64,000 nt of DNA from Mesorhizobium helmanticense (GCF_003034915.1 NZ_PZJX01000061.1:1-64000); one strand, 5' to 3'; positions 41,780 through 51,342 are shown, counted from the first letter of the stretch. Translations and numbers: made by a program. Notes: a model not told the origin generated them from the sequence alone.

Positions 41780-44308
41780 TTACAGCATGAGCCCAGAAAG
41801 TATTCCAGAGTCACCGCCACCAGCTTCACGAACGGTGTTCTGGTACATTTCGATCACAACATTTCTAAGCTCGTCTACGTTGTTCGTGGCGATAGCCTGC
41901 TGACCTCGATCCGCTAAGCGATCGTGCAGTTTCTTGTCGATGGCGTTGAACCGGGAATCTACCAAGCCGTCGAACTGAGCTATCCAGAACCCAGGCTGTT
42001 TGAGCATGAATCCGTTCAACAGCGCGCTTGCCTCCTCCAGGGCATGCCGGCTCTCTTGCAGATCTCCGCGCCTCAACGCGTCGCGTGCCGATGCCAACTG
42101 TCGGGTGATGTTGGTGTTTGTCTCTGGTTCGACTTCCTTGGCGAAATACCGGGCATAGTGGTTCTCGAAGTCGTCCAGCTCGATCTGCTGAACAGCCGAG
42201 ACGTTCACAGGATCATGCTTGAGACGATGGATTTCCTGACGCAGGAACCGAGCTTCTTGCGTCACCATTCGTTTGGTGTCGGCGTCGTGCGACAGGGCCA
42301 CTGCGGTTTCCTGGGCCTCTAGTTTGCTGCGGAGCTTCTGGGATTGAGCGCCGATGCGGCTGCCCAGCGCGCGCTCCAAATACTCTAGATCCTTTCGTGC
42401 ATCGTCGATCCCGCCGCGCGCCAGTTGTGTCCCATCCTGGCCATCGAAATTCGATGCCGAACTCGTTGGAACGTACATGTTCTCAAGGCTGTGATAGAGC
42501 CCGGCATCCGGGATCTCGAAGTGGCAATGGAGCAGGCTGTTCGCGTCGATGCTCCAGTGGACGTTCACACGATCACCTTTACGGATGATCTGACCAGGGA
42601 TCAGGCTATCCCCCTTCAGTTCGAAGGACCCGACTGCCAGGTTCAGAGTCGGATCATCGACATCATCAGCTTGCTCGAACAGTTCGAACGCGAGCGATGC
42701 TTTCTCTCCTGCCCGCAAATCCCTGGACGCGCGGAAGGATTCCATCCCACGCGCAGGCGTCGGAGCGCCTTTCTTGGCGATGACGTGCAGTTTGTTGTGC
42801 TCGGCACCGATGCCCCCCTTAACAATCTTGATCGCCAGATTATGCATGAGCGGCATGCCATCTGCCGTGGCGGCGAGGCGAGTAACCTTGAGGACGGCAC
42901 TGGCGTCGGTGTCCAGCGCGCCATTCGCGCCGAATACCGAGACCTTCACCTCGTTCGAGCCTACACGTGGCAACGGAACGCCCTTGACGTCGACCATCGA
43001 CGACAGGGGCAGTTTTCCTGATGTCCACCCATTCGCAGCATCGATTTGGACGTACACATTCGCCGGAACCGGATCGATCGGCGTACGAACCTTTAGGTTG
43101 ATGGTGGGGGAGGCCGTATTGTCGATATATTCGAAGCGCAGTTGCAGGCTAGATGATGATGTCGTGGCGGCGCGACGGGTCCGCGATGTCGTGGCTCCAT
43201 CGGCGGCCCAATTTCTGCCAGAGGCGAAAATGGCAGCACCGGTGGCGACAGCGGTCATGGGGTCGACGTTGGTATCCAATGCGATCCCAAGCTCGAACGC
43301 TACGCGCTCCCGAACGTAGGGCATTCTGCTTGGCCCACCGATCAGGACGACCCTATCCATATCGATGGGCGAATAGCCATTGTTGGACAACAATGTGCGG
43401 CATTCCGCGATGGAGCGTTCCACGTTTTCCGCGATCAGGTTCTCAAGCACTCCACGGGTCACCTCGACGTCAAGATAGATGTCCGTGCCGTCCTCGTCCT
43501 TGGTACCAATCTGGTTCTCATCGGCGGAGACGTGATCTACCTGCTGCGAGGACAACGCGATCTTGCACAGCTCAGCACGGTACGACGCGATTCGGATCAG
43601 ACGGGAATATCGTGCGTCGGTCTGGAAGTTCTCGGGGAGGTTGAAGGTCTCCAGCAACCACGGGCGCACCAGATTGTTCACGATGGCCCGGTCGAAATCG
43701 GCGCCACCCAGCATGTTCACACCAGCATGCGCGACAATGGTGATGTTGCCCGAAATGCTCTGCACGATTGCGGCGTCAAACGTGCCGCCACCTAGATCAT
43801 AGACCAGGAACTGCGCTGACCCGCCACCGATGCCAGTATTGGCAGCCATCGCTGCCGCAATCGGCTCCTGCAATAGCGATATCTTTTCAAGCCCCGCTAT
43901 CTTTGCGGCCCGCATGGTGGCCTCCGACTGCATCTGGTTGAATGCCGCTGGGATGGTAATCACTGCACCCTCGATCTCCATTTCCGGAAGATCGCGACGG
44001 GCCTGTCCGACCAAGCTCTTGATGACCTCAGCACTGGCTTCCTCGGGCGTAAGCACGCGATCGGTGCCAAGAAAATCGACCGTGCTGCCCGTGCCCATCA
44101 AGCGCTTAAATTTCTGCTGAACGCTCTGTGGGGAGAACGCAGACTGGTCGTAGGCCTTGCGCCCCACAAAGAGGCCACCGCGCCGGTCGATCATGATGGC
44201 GCTTGGCATGACGTCCATGCCTTCTACGGTCTTGAACAGCCGCAGGGTTTCGCCATCGGTGCCGACAATTGCGGAGTTGGATGTGCCGAGATCGATGCCA
44301 AGATACAT
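41780..44308 (-). CDS. Divergent Hsp70 (DnaK-like) ATPase of a three-gene cassette
   Basis: An 842-residue Hsp70. The nucleotide-binding domain is complete: GIDLGTSNS (4-12), QQKFKRLMG, AVITIPAAF (115-123), LLQEPIAAAMA, VYDLGGGTFDAA (DLGGGTFD at 171-178), GVNMLGGADFDRAIV and VVLIGGPSRMPYVRE. The part after about residue 390 does not look like the normal peptide-binding domain: it has beta-rich modules and a long coiled-coil C-terminus (YLERALGSRIGAQSQKLRSK, LRQEIHRLKHD). It is the third gene of a cassette with GrpE-like and J-like partners and is distinct from housekeeping DnaK (about 640 residues). Confidence 0.85.
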   Translation of the reverse strand: MYLGIDLGTSNSAIVGTDGETLRLFKTVEGMDVMPSAIMIDRRGGLFVGRKAYDQSAFSPQSVQQKFKRLMGTGSTVDFLGTDRVLTPEEASAEVIKSLVGQARRDLPEMEIEGAVITIPAAFNQMQSEATMRAAKIAGLEKISLLQEPIAAAMAANTGIGGGSAQFLVYDLGGGTFDAAIVQSISGNITIVAHAGVNMLGGADFDRAIVNNLVRPWLLETFNLPENFQTDARYSRLIRIASYRAELCKIALSSQQVDHVSADENQIGTKDEDGTDIYLDVEVTRGVLENLIAENVERSIAECRTLLSNNGYSPIDMDRVVLIGGPSRMPYVRERVAFELGIALDTNVDPMTAVATGAAIFASGRNWAADGATTSRTRRAATTSSSSLQLRFEYIDNTASPTINLKVRTPIDPVPANVYVQIDAANGWTSGKLPLSSMVDVKGVPLPRVGSNEVKVSVFGANGALDTDASAVLKVTRLAATADGMPLMHNLAIKIVKGGIGAEHNKLHVIAKKGAPTPARGMESFRASRDLRAGEKASLAFELFEQADDVDDPTLNLAVGSFELKGDSLIPGQIIRKGDRVNVHWSIDANSLLHCHFEIPDAGLYHSLENMYVPTSSASNFDGQDGTQLARGGIDDARKDLEYLERALGSRIGAQSQKLRSKLEAQETAVALSHDADTKRMVTQEARFLRQEIHRLKHDPVNVSAVQQIELDDFENHYARYFAKEVEPETNTNITRQLASARDALRRGDLQESRHALEEASALLNGFMLKQPGFWIAQFDGLVDSRFNAIDKKLHDRLADRGQQAIATNNVDELRNVVIEMYQNTVREAGGGDSGILSGLML

Positions 44309-44317
44309 GATGTGCTC

Positions 44318-44677
44318 CTAAACCTTTTCGGCACGTAGAAAGACGCGGCCGGTCTTGACCGCGGTGGTTCCAACGATAATTGCGGGTTCCAGCGTCTGTT
44401 CGATCACTGCATCACCATCCACGAAGTCCTCGGCGTTCACTGCAGTGACAGGCAGGTTCGCACTGTAGGGCAGGCCATCGAATGTCTCGATGTGCATGCC
44501 ATATCTGTCCAGGATGGTGAACAGGCGGCGATTGCCGTATTTTGCCTGGGCAATTAGGCCAGCCTTCAGATTGTCAGGCGCCGCTTCGACGACACGGTCG
44601 TAATTGCGCAGAAGCTTCCAGAATTCGGCAGCAAGTTCTGCCATGTCGATCGCTCGCTCGTCGATCTGATCCGTCAA
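44318..44677 (-). CDS. Small protein with GrpE-like C-terminal domain
   Basis: A 119-residue protein. The N-terminal half is helical (AELAAEFWKLLRNYDRVVEA, LKAGLIAQAKYGNRRLFTIL). The rest, DRYGMHIETFDGLPYSANLP, VTAVNAEDF, VIEQTLEPAIIV and KTGRVFLRAEKV, follows the order of GrpE beta domains (G-x-x-x-x-x-F-D, then V-x-x-x-x-x-P-x-I, then G-x-V-x-x-x-A-x-V). With an Hsp70 gene 9 nt downstream this suggests a dedicated nucleotide-exchange factor. It overlaps the J-like gene by 4 nt. Assignment is by pattern and context. Confidence 0.5.
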   Translation of the reverse strand: MTDQIDERAIDMAELAAEFWKLLRNYDRVVEAAPDNLKAGLIAQAKYGNRRLFTILDRYGMHIETFDGLPYSANLPVTAVNAEDFVDGDAVIEQTLEPAIIVGTTAVKTGRVFLRAEKV

Positions 44678-46635
44678 TTCGACATCCTCCAGCGCTGTAA
44701 GATCGTTCTGGCATCCGCAGAAATCTGCGCCCTGCCAGCTGTCAATTCCCGCTGCACCACAGTCAGGTCGTTCTCATAGTATCGGTAGTTCGAGCACTGC
44801 GAGTTATAGTCATCCACGACCTGATTGAAGAGCGAGATGACCCGGTCGCTCTCGTTGATCATCATCGTGTTGATCGCGGCGATCCGAGCGCTCTCGAACT
44901 GGCAATACCGCAAATTCTCTCGCGAGAAGGCGGCGCTGCTGTATGGCAACGGCTTGATCTCCGCCGTCGTCGCCGAAGGCTGGGTCACGGTTGGGGTGGC
45001 TGCGGGGCGATACGTGGGTGTTGAATAAGATGATTTGCTGCGGCCGCCATCCTGGCTGGCGACGGCTATGATTACGCCCACGATCACAATCGCCCAGAAT
45101 ATCCGCCCGACGATGCGCTTGCGCTTCGCGGCATCAAGGTTGGCGATACCCTGCAGCATTTGCTTGCGTTCGCTCTCGTCCGTGGCCAGTGCTGCCAGAT
45201 CCACCAGCGCCTGCCTTACCGCTGCCGTGTCATTCTTGTTGATTGCGCGTGTTAACCGGGCTTGAGCGGCGTTTGTTCGCAGTATCTGCCGATCGGTTTG
45301 GATCAACGCCTTGATCTGTTCGGGCGCTTGAGCAAAACCGCTGTGTGAGATCATTCCGGCGATCAGCGCTTCACTGGCAGCGCCTTCGCCCAAATCATTA
45401 TTGATGTCGAGCGCAAGAATCCGAACCAGGCCCCATGGGATCTCCATTGCACCGGTTCCCTTGGTGGCCTTCACTGACTGGTCGAAAAGCACATAGAGAC
45501 GTTTGGCGTCGCCGATTGCAGTCGGACCGAACCCGCCGTTTAGGTCAGCGACCACCGGATCGAGGTTGCTCCGTATCTTCTCGACGAACTCGATCAGGTC
45601 CTTAGCGCCTTCCTGATCGACGAGACTCTGTAGGGCGCCCAGATCGTCCTTCAATTGCGCAACTGCACGTGGCAATTCAGCGAAGACATTGGTGCATATC
45701 TTGCTGATGCGCAGAGCGGCCGCCGGAGCGTTCTTCTCGTTCGCCAGTTCGATCATGAATCCGCGCAAGTGCTGGAATAACTCTCGCGCCTGGGGCTCGT
45801 CGCGGCCCTTTTGCTGGGCAAGCAGTTGTGCTGGCTGCGACAGTTCATCCCACCTCAATAGTGAAGTCTCGATCTCCTCCAAAGCAGCCTGATCAGCAGT
45901 GTCCGCGCGGAATCTATTGATCCCCACATCTATTCGATGGCGCAACTCACTCATCGGCGCCGATGCGTACTCAAGGTATCCGGCCACGAGCAGCGAATAG
46001 GCTGCCAATTGATCCGACGACGCCGACCCCATCCCGTCATCTAGGCAGCGTTGCATGTCGGCAGCTGCAATTTTCGCATCCCGGTACGCAAGGAAGAGTC
46101 TCTTGATATTGCGTGCTGTGCTGGCTTCGAAGGCTTCCGCAATGTTCTCATCGGTCGGACGCGGGAGGCTGGCTTCCTCGAATATCCGCCCAATGCTTTG
46201 CCTGAGTTGATTTCGATCCACAGCCGCCAAGATGAGCGCAAAGCCACGCAACATGCCGGAGCTGGGGCGCAACCGCGCGACGTCCGATAGAAAGCTTGCC
46301 CGGGACGCCATGGGCAGTTCCTTGGAAAAGGCGATCAGATCCGAAAGCGGCGTAGTATCCTGAAGCTTGGATATAGCGGCATGTCGTTGTTCCACGTTGG
46401 CGTCAACCAAAAGTTCAACGGCAGCTGCCAATCTCAGCTTGGGGGCCAGTAATTGACGACGTGCATCACGAAGGACCTCGTCGCCAAAACGACCGTCGGC
46501 CAGCGCCTCATCGAAGGCTTCCGCGATATTTTCTTTCGGCGCTGTTAAAGGAAGTCGCAAGATTACGAATGGATTCCTGAGCAGGTCGAACTCGACCCTC
46601 TCCAACGACGCTGAGTTGATTGTCCCCTGGCCCAT
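44674..46635 (-). CDS. Membrane-anchored protein with degenerate J-like N-terminus
   Basis: A 653-residue protein. Residues 12-80 (FDLLRNPFVILRLPLTAPKE, NIAEAFDEALADGRFGDEVL, DARRQLLAPKLRLAAAVELL) have the NPF-x-x-L-x-L, helix and A-x-x-x-L-x-x-P-x-x-R-L layout of J-domains, but the HPD tripeptide is absent. A long helical repeat region (to about 500) is followed by one membrane segment (about 511-527, IFWAIVIVGVIIAVAS) and a 125-residue outer or C-terminal domain (NLRYCQFESARIAAINTMMI, YNSQCSNYRYYENDLTVVQR). It is the first gene of the Hsp70 cassette. It could tether the chaperone to the membrane. Confidence 0.6.
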   Translation of the reverse strand: MGQGTINSASLERVEFDLLRNPFVILRLPLTAPKENIAEAFDEALADGRFGDEVLRDARRQLLAPKLRLAAAVELLVDANVEQRHAAISKLQDTTPLSDLIAFSKELPMASRASFLSDVARLRPSSGMLRGFALILAAVDRNQLRQSIGRIFEEASLPRPTDENIAEAFEASTARNIKRLFLAYRDAKIAAADMQRCLDDGMGSASSDQLAAYSLLVAGYLEYASAPMSELRHRIDVGINRFRADTADQAALEEIETSLLRWDELSQPAQLLAQQKGRDEPQARELFQHLRGFMIELANEKNAPAAALRISKICTNVFAELPRAVAQLKDDLGALQSLVDQEGAKDLIEFVEKIRSNLDPVVADLNGGFGPTAIGDAKRLYVLFDQSVKATKGTGAMEIPWGLVRILALDINNDLGEGAASEALIAGMISHSGFAQAPEQIKALIQTDRQILRTNAAQARLTRAINKNDTAAVRQALVDLAALATDESERKQMLQGIANLDAAKRKRIVGRIFWAIVIVGVIIAVASQDGGRSKSSYSTPTYRPAATPTVTQPSATTAEIKPLPYSSAAFSRENLRYCQFESARIAAINTMMINESDRVISLFNQVVDDYNSQCSNYRYYENDLTVVQRELTAGRAQISADARTILQRWRMSN

Positions 46636-47326
46636 TTGTTGTCAGTCGCTCACTAAGCTCAAGAATTTTTCTTCAGCCACTCTGCAAGAGTAACCTCAAC
46701 TATCAATAGGCATGCATTTCTCGTTTGAGAGCTGCAACCTTCAGATCTTTGATCAGCTCACATACGGAACAAAAGCTCGGCGTGCATCTTGATGCTCTTC
46801 GACCCTTTCACCAAGCCCATGTCTAGCTATCGCCCCCAGATATTTGGATACCTAACCAGCAACGACCGAAAAAAGTTAAATATCCGCTCGCGTCCGCCCT
46901 CAGGCGACACCAGATGAGCGTTGTACGGCAGCCATGCGGCGTGAAGCCGACGTCTAGCAGGAACCGCGAACATCGTTTTTGGGCCATGGGCGTGAATTCG
47001 GTCGGGGCCGAACGAGCTTCCGCAATGGGTCGCGCATTTGCCATTTGAAGTTTCCCCCGGAGCGATAGTTTGAAGACCGTCGGAAATGCTCTCTACGCCG
47101 GCCGACTAATGCCCAGTCGCCTCACTTTTCCATAAACAGTGGGGCGGCCAAGACTCAGTTGCCTTGCAGCTTCAGCCGTCGACCCTTGGGCGTTGATCAG
47201 TTTGATCGCGACCTTGATGTTCGTACTGGTCGGCCTTCATCACGATTGGCGTGACCGCTCGAAATGCAGGGGTGACGCAGGACCGCCCAAGCATTAGATT
47301 TCCGGGGACAGGTTTGAGAGGTCACC
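46636..47326. other. 690-nt region with decayed fragments only
   Basis: Upstream of the Hsp70 cassette. It contains a 48-codon minus-strand frame at 46827-46973 (LHAAWLPYNAHLVSPEGGRE then RIFNFFRSLL) that looks like the piece of a real gene, and the helix-turn-helix fragment annotated separately at 47093-47236. No intact gene is supported. The promoter of the cassette should lie in 46640-46800, which is AT-richer than its surroundings. Confidence 0.4.
47093..47236 (-). pseudogene. C-terminal helix-turn-helix fragment (Fis-type)
   Basis: Read on the minus strand from a TGA at 47237: TNIKVAIKLINAQGSTAEAA, RQLSLGRPTVYGKVRRLGIS, then RPA and a stop at 47093. The A-A-x-x-L-x-x-x-R-x-T-x-Y-x-K-x-x-R-L-G pattern is that of Fis/NtrC-type C-terminal helix-turn-helix domains. 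There is no start codon; only the tail of a regulator is left. Confidence 0.45.
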
Positions 47327-47539
47327 TTGGGAATTCACGACAGCGTCATTAGAGGATGGGAGTTCTTGGCCGAAGACGAGGCAATTGACGCTGCTATCGA
47401 CAAATACGGGAAAGGCCCGACGACGTCGGTCGCGTATTGTGCGTTCGAGACGCTTGGCGATCAAGGTGGAGCCGAGTATCGGTTTTGGTTCGACCTGTTT
47501 CTAAAGCTCGCAAAATCGGATCACGTGGGTTGGGCGTAG
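47327..47539 (+). CDS. Possible small hypothetical protein (TTG start)
   Basis: A 70-residue frame (IHDSVIRGWEFLAEDEAIDA, AYCAFETLGDQGGAEYRFWF, DLFLKLAKSDHVGW) with protein-like composition and a GAGAGG upstream of the TTG. No ATG is available and no family is recognised. It could also be the remains of a longer gene. Confidence 0.35.
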   Translation: MGIHDSVIRGWEFLAEDEAIDAAIDKYGKGPTTSVAYCAFETLGDQGGAEYRFWFDLFLKLAKSDHVGWA

Positions 47540-47717
47540 CGCTCAGCCTGCGTCGCCATCAACCCATGGCCCGCGCCGCTGATGGAATACGAAATCCCCG
47601 AAGCGCACCCATCGCGGGTATGAAGCTTATCAGCTCGGTCAGGCGGTCCACAACTCCCTGTGCCGCGCCTGCTTCCACATGGCGCGGCCCACAGCCGAGC
47701 CAGGGTTATTCCTGAAA

Positions 47718-48008
47718 AGAGGGGGAAAGGCGGCTCTGCCCCCTCTCCCCTGCAAGGCGAAAATCGGTCTCCCCGTCCTTCCTCCGCGCGGCCAGGGCCG
47801 CGCTTCGTGCAGGATCGACGCAGGTCCGCATGCGCGGATCGGCGCCGACCCTCGGCTTCGCCTTCGGGCGGGTGATCCCCCTCCGATTTGTCCCCTTGCC
47901 CCCCTCTCCCCTGCTGTTCCGCACGAGCTCGGGAGCAGGAGCGGGGCTCCTGCCCCTTCGGGCAGGATTTCCGCTTCGCGGGAAAAGGGAAAACAGGAGA
48001 GAAAACCC
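47718..48008 (+). promoter_or_regulatory. GC-rich structured leader, copy 2
   Basis: The untranslated region before the large ParB-like gene. It shares an identical 30-nt block with leader 1 (47766-47795 here), TCCGCATGCGCGGATC, GCTGTTCCGCACGAGCTCGG and the same order of hairpins. CCTGCC-CCTTCG-GGCAGG and a TTCG-capped stem (CCGC-TTCG-CGGG) sit just before the ribosome site AGGAG. Differences between the copies are concentrated in some arms, which suggests that structure rather than sequence is kept. Confidence 0.55.
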
Positions 48009-49943
48009 ATGACCGAGACAATCACCATCCCCCTAAACAAGCTGGATTTGGACCCCAAGAACGTCCGCAAAACCTATAGCGCCGAGGGCATTGCAGCGCT
48101 GGCAGGGAGCATCAGGGCGGATGGCTACAGGCTGTTGCAAAACCTTGTTGTCAGGAAGGGCGATAAGAAGGGCCGCTATTTCGTGACCGCTGGCGGGCGA
48201 CGCCGCGCGGCGCTCAATCTGCTGGCCGAAAAGGGAGAGATCGCGAAGGATTTCCCGGTTGAATGCAAGGAGCGCGCGGGCGAGGACGCGAAGGCGACCA
48301 GTCTTGCCGAAAACATCTTGCGCGAGGACATGCATCCGGTCGACCAGTACGAGGCGTTCCGCGATCTGGCGGACGAAGGCAAGTCGGTCCCCGATATTGC
48401 CGCACGGTTCGGCACGACCGAAACGATTGTGCGCCGCCGCCTTGCCCTTGGTCGCGTGTCACCGCGCCTCTTGGAGGCTTACCGCAACGAGGACATGACC
48501 TTTGACCAGCTTTCGGCCTTCACGATCAGCGACGATCACGAGGCGCAGGAACGGGTATGGAATGAACTGCCAACGTGGAACCGCTACGCATCAAACATTC
48601 GTTCCGCACTTGCTGGCGAGGGCGTTCGGGCAAGCGACAAGCGGGTCAAATTCCTTGGCGGGCTGGACGCCTACGAGGCGGCAGGCGGAACCGTCAAGCG
48701 CGACCTGTTCGATGACAAGGAAGGCGGTTTCGCGGTCGATGTCGTGAAGCTGGATGCCCTTGTCGCAGCCAAACTTGAAAGCGCGGCCAAGGCCGTGAAG
48801 GCGGAAGGCTGGAAATGGGTCGAGATAATGCCCGATGTATCCTATGACACCTTCCAAGCTTACGGGCGGCGCTATCCCGAACAGGTGCCGCTGTCCGAGG
48901 CCGAACAAGCCGAACTTGACCAGCTCACCGCAGAATATGACGAGCTGGCCGAATTGATCGAGGCCGAGGCCGGCGATGAAGGGGCTGACGGGAAGATCGA
49001 GGAAATCGACAAGCGGATCACCGCGTTGCAGGACCGCACGGAAATTTATGCGCCGGAAGCTTTCGAGATCAGCGGCGCGATCGTCACGCTGACGAACTAC
49101 GGCGATGTGCGAATCGAGCGTGGTCTTGTGCTGCCCGAGGATGGCCGGGATGACGAGGCCGATGGCGACGACAAGGGCGGCAACGACGTTGAAAAACCAC
49201 AGGAAGTGGGACAGCCGAAGGTGACGCATTCGGCGGCGCTCGTCGAGGACCTGACCGCTCAAAAGACGGCGGCGCTGCGCGTCGAACTCGCGAACAATCA
49301 CGATATAGCCTTGGCAGCTGTGGTTCACGCGATGCTGTTGAGTGTGATCTATGATTACAGCCCAAACGTAGATAGCGCGCTGCAAATCAAGCTGACACAT
49401 GAGCGTATCGAAAGCAGTATGAAGCGCAGCGATGATTGCCGAGCCGTCGCGGAGCTTGAAAGGCTTCGCGAGACATGGGGCGATCATATCCCCGGCAACC
49501 CTGCCGATCTGTGGGAATGGTGCTTGCACCAGAGCCGCGATGAACTGCTCTCGCTTCTGGCTTTTGCGGCGGCTCATTCCGTCAACGCTGTGCGGAAGCT
49601 TCATTGCTATGACCGGAAAGGCGCTTTCGAGCACGCAGACCGGCTTGGACAGGCTCTTGAGGTGAACATGACGAAATGGTTCGAGCCGACCGGCGACAGC
49701 TATTTCTCGCATATCAACCGCCAAAGCATCGAGGCCGTCATTCGGGAGGCGAAGGGTGATCAGGCCGCGCTTGCCGTTAAGGCGGCGGGCAAGAAGTTGG
49801 AAGCCGTCGGCATTGCAGAGCGGATGGTCGTTGCTAGCGGTTGGCTTCCGGAGCCTGTGAGGATTTCCGTTCGTACCGCCAATACAGAGCGCGACGACGC
49901 CGGTTTCAATGAAGATGCACCGCGTCCCGTAGCGGCTGAATAA
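48009..49943 (+). CDS. Large plasmid ParB/Spo0J-family protein
   Basis: A 644-residue protein. The N-terminal 200 residues are a ParB/sulfiredoxin-like and helix-turn-helix unit: LDLDPKNVRKTYSAEGIAAL, YFVTAGGRRRAALNLLAE, ATSLAENILREDMHPVDQYE, DIAARFGTTETIVRRRLALG. The rest is helical and acidic with no partition partner nearby. These large ParB-like proteins are common on conjugative plasmids of alphaproteobacteria, apart from the true RepB/ParB. They may act in DNA processing or regulation. The ATG has AGGAG 9 nt upstream and is preceded by GC-rich leader 2. Confidence 0.8.
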   Translation: MTETITIPLNKLDLDPKNVRKTYSAEGIAALAGSIRADGYRLLQNLVVRKGDKKGRYFVTAGGRRRAALNLLAEKGEIAKDFPVECKERAGEDAKATSLAENILREDMHPVDQYEAFRDLADEGKSVPDIAARFGTTETIVRRRLALGRVSPRLLEAYRNEDMTFDQLSAFTISDDHEAQERVWNELPTWNRYASNIRSALAGEGVRASDKRVKFLGGLDAYEAAGGTVKRDLFDDKEGGFAVDVVKLDALVAAKLESAAKAVKAEGWKWVEIMPDVSYDTFQAYGRRYPEQVPLSEAEQAELDQLTAEYDELAELIEAEAGDEGADGKIEEIDKRITALQDRTEIYAPEAFEISGAIVTLTNYGDVRIERGLVLPEDGRDDEADGDDKGGNDVEKPQEVGQPKVTHSAALVEDLTAQKTAALRVELANNHDIALAAVVHAMLLSVIYDYSPNVDSALQIKLTHERIESSMKRSDDCRAVAELERLRETWGDHIPGNPADLWEWCLHQSRDELLSLLAFAAAHSVNAVRKLHCYDRKGAFEHADRLGQALEVNMTKWFEPTGDSYFSHINRQSIEAVIREAKGDQAALAVKAAGKKLEAVGIAERMVVASGWLPEPVRISVRTANTERDDAGFNEDAPRPVAAE

Positions 49944-50019
49944 TCGTCAGCAGCTTGCCGGTCGCGCCCCCCTCCGCGCGGCCGGCACCCTTTTACTACC
50001 AAACGCAAGGCAATTTCCG

Positions 50020-50214
50020 ATGACATCTGCCGAATCAGCACTCGACCATTCGCCCGATAACCGTCACACCCTTGCTTGCCGCAAGCTTATCGCGGCCTAT
50101 GCCGAGAACCACGAACATGTCGATTGGGCCGACATTCAGGACGCGCTTGCCGTGGCGCTCGACGCCTTTGGCCTTCCGGGAACGTTCATCGAGCGCGCCC
50201 AAGAGGGCCTTTGA
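50020..50214 (+). CDS. Small hypothetical plasmid protein
   Basis: A 64-residue acidic protein (ALDHSPDNRHTLACRKLIAA, HVDWADIQDALAVALDAFGL) 76 nt downstream of the ParB-like gene on the same strand. Composition and the compact helical pattern support a real gene that accompanies the ParB-like gene. Function unknown. Confidence 0.5.
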   Translation: MTSAESALDHSPDNRHTLACRKLIAAYAENHEHVDWADIQDALAVALDAFGLPGTFIERAQEGL

Positions 50215-50307
50215 ACATTAAAAGGGGGCCACAAAGCCGGATCGGCTTGCGGAAGCCTTGCTATCTACACGTGCTCCGCTAGTCATGAATCACTGACGAG
50301 AGAGAGC

Positions 50308-50895
50308 ATGATGGAAATCGTACTAGTTATCATTCTCGCCGCGGGCGGATACTACTTCTACAAGAGGAGCCGTGCTGTCAGCCCAAGCTCTGGATCCAGA
50401 GAATGGATGAGAGACTTTGTTGTCTATCACGTTGCAGCGCTCTTCCAGTCCGCCTTGCCAGGAAAACTGCCCGATGAAGTCGTCGCTCTAATCAGAGGAG
50501 AGGCCTCCAGGTCCGACGAAGTCCAGCTCCTTGGATCGATGCAGAACTACACTGCGTACAAATTTAAGACCCGGTCCTCCATCGCCGATCTTCCTGCCGT
50601 GCGCGAAGATGCCCGCCAATTCCTTCGGGCAGAGCTTGATACCATGAACTCCACGAGTGCGCTGCGGAGGTTTATCCGGCGCATGCACAAGCTGGATACA
50701 GGAAATGACATCGCGGAAGCGGAGTTGGCCCAGCAGTTCGAAGAGATCCGTTCCAACATTAAGGCGGATGATGACAAGGCCCGCGCCATTAGCGCGATGA
50801 TGCTTCGTGATTCGATCGAAGAATTCTTCGAGCGGAAGCACGGAAAGCCGATCAGGTCTTTTCTGGAAGATATGGTGGCCGACGATGGCGTTTGA
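50308..50895 (+). CDS. N-terminally anchored hypothetical protein
   Basis: A 195-residue protein with one N-terminal membrane segment (IVLVIILAAGGYYFY) and a helical cytoplasmic domain (DFVVYHVAALFQSALPGKLP, ALRRFIRRMHKLDTGNDIAE, AQQFEEIRSNIKADDDKARA). GAGAGAG precedes the start. No family recognised. It is followed by 300 nt with no supported gene (50896-51195). Confidence 0.5.
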   Translation: MMEIVLVIILAAGGYYFYKRSRAVSPSSGSREWMRDFVVYHVAALFQSALPGKLPDEVVALIRGEASRSDEVQLLGSMQNYTAYKFKTRSSIADLPAVREDARQFLRAELDTMNSTSALRRFIRRMHKLDTGNDIAEAELAQQFEEIRSNIKADDDKARAISAMMLRDSIEEFFERKHGKPIRSFLEDMVADDGV

Positions 50896-51195
50896 TCACC
50901 GCGCCATAGCGAGCCAAGGCAACGTCGTCCAACCTCGTGTCGTCAGGCAGGAATCGATTCTTCTCATAATGCATGTCCTCTCGCCGAGTTGGCCTGGTCG
51001 GCCCGAAGCTGGGATTTCGGCCATTACTCGAAACCTGTTCATTTTGGGTGTTCTTGCCCGCATTTTCCTGCAGAAAATCAGGAAGGACCAAGATGAACGA
51101 GGCTGGCACCCTAGGGTATCCGCGCCGACTTCTCCATCCGTTCGGCGACTTGGCCTATTTCGCAGCTTCGGGCCGATCAGGCCTTTTTGTCGCCC

Positions 51196-51342
51196 GTCAC
51201 AGCCATCTATTGGAACACACTCGACATAGCGCGCGTAGTCGATGCCATGCGCGCCGCCGGCGAAGGCATCCCGGATCATCTCCTCGCCAGTCTCTCGCCG
51301 CTAGATGCCCAAGGCTTCCGGCCGATCCAGTTCACCCTTTGA
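51196..51342 (+). mobile_element. C-terminal fragment of a Tn3-family transposase
   Basis: VTAIYWNTLDIARVVDAMRA then AGEGIPDHLLASLSPLD matches the end of Tn3-family transposases (Y-W-N-T-x-x-x-x-x-x-x-x-x-L-R-x-x-G-x-x-V/I-P-x-x-L-L-x-x-L-S-P-L). About 45 codons remain and the final W-E-H-I block is replaced. No terminal repeat or resolvase is visible. It marks an old transposon insertion near the second repC. Confidence 0.6.

Noticed and set aside
48591..49724. 377-codon minus-strand frame opposite the ParB-like gene
   Set aside because: Shadow of a long GC-rich gene; no recognisable domain.
50896..51279. 127-codon minus-strand frame after the membrane-anchored protein
   Set aside because: No start signal, low-quality composition, and it overlaps the Tn3 transposase fragment on the other strand.
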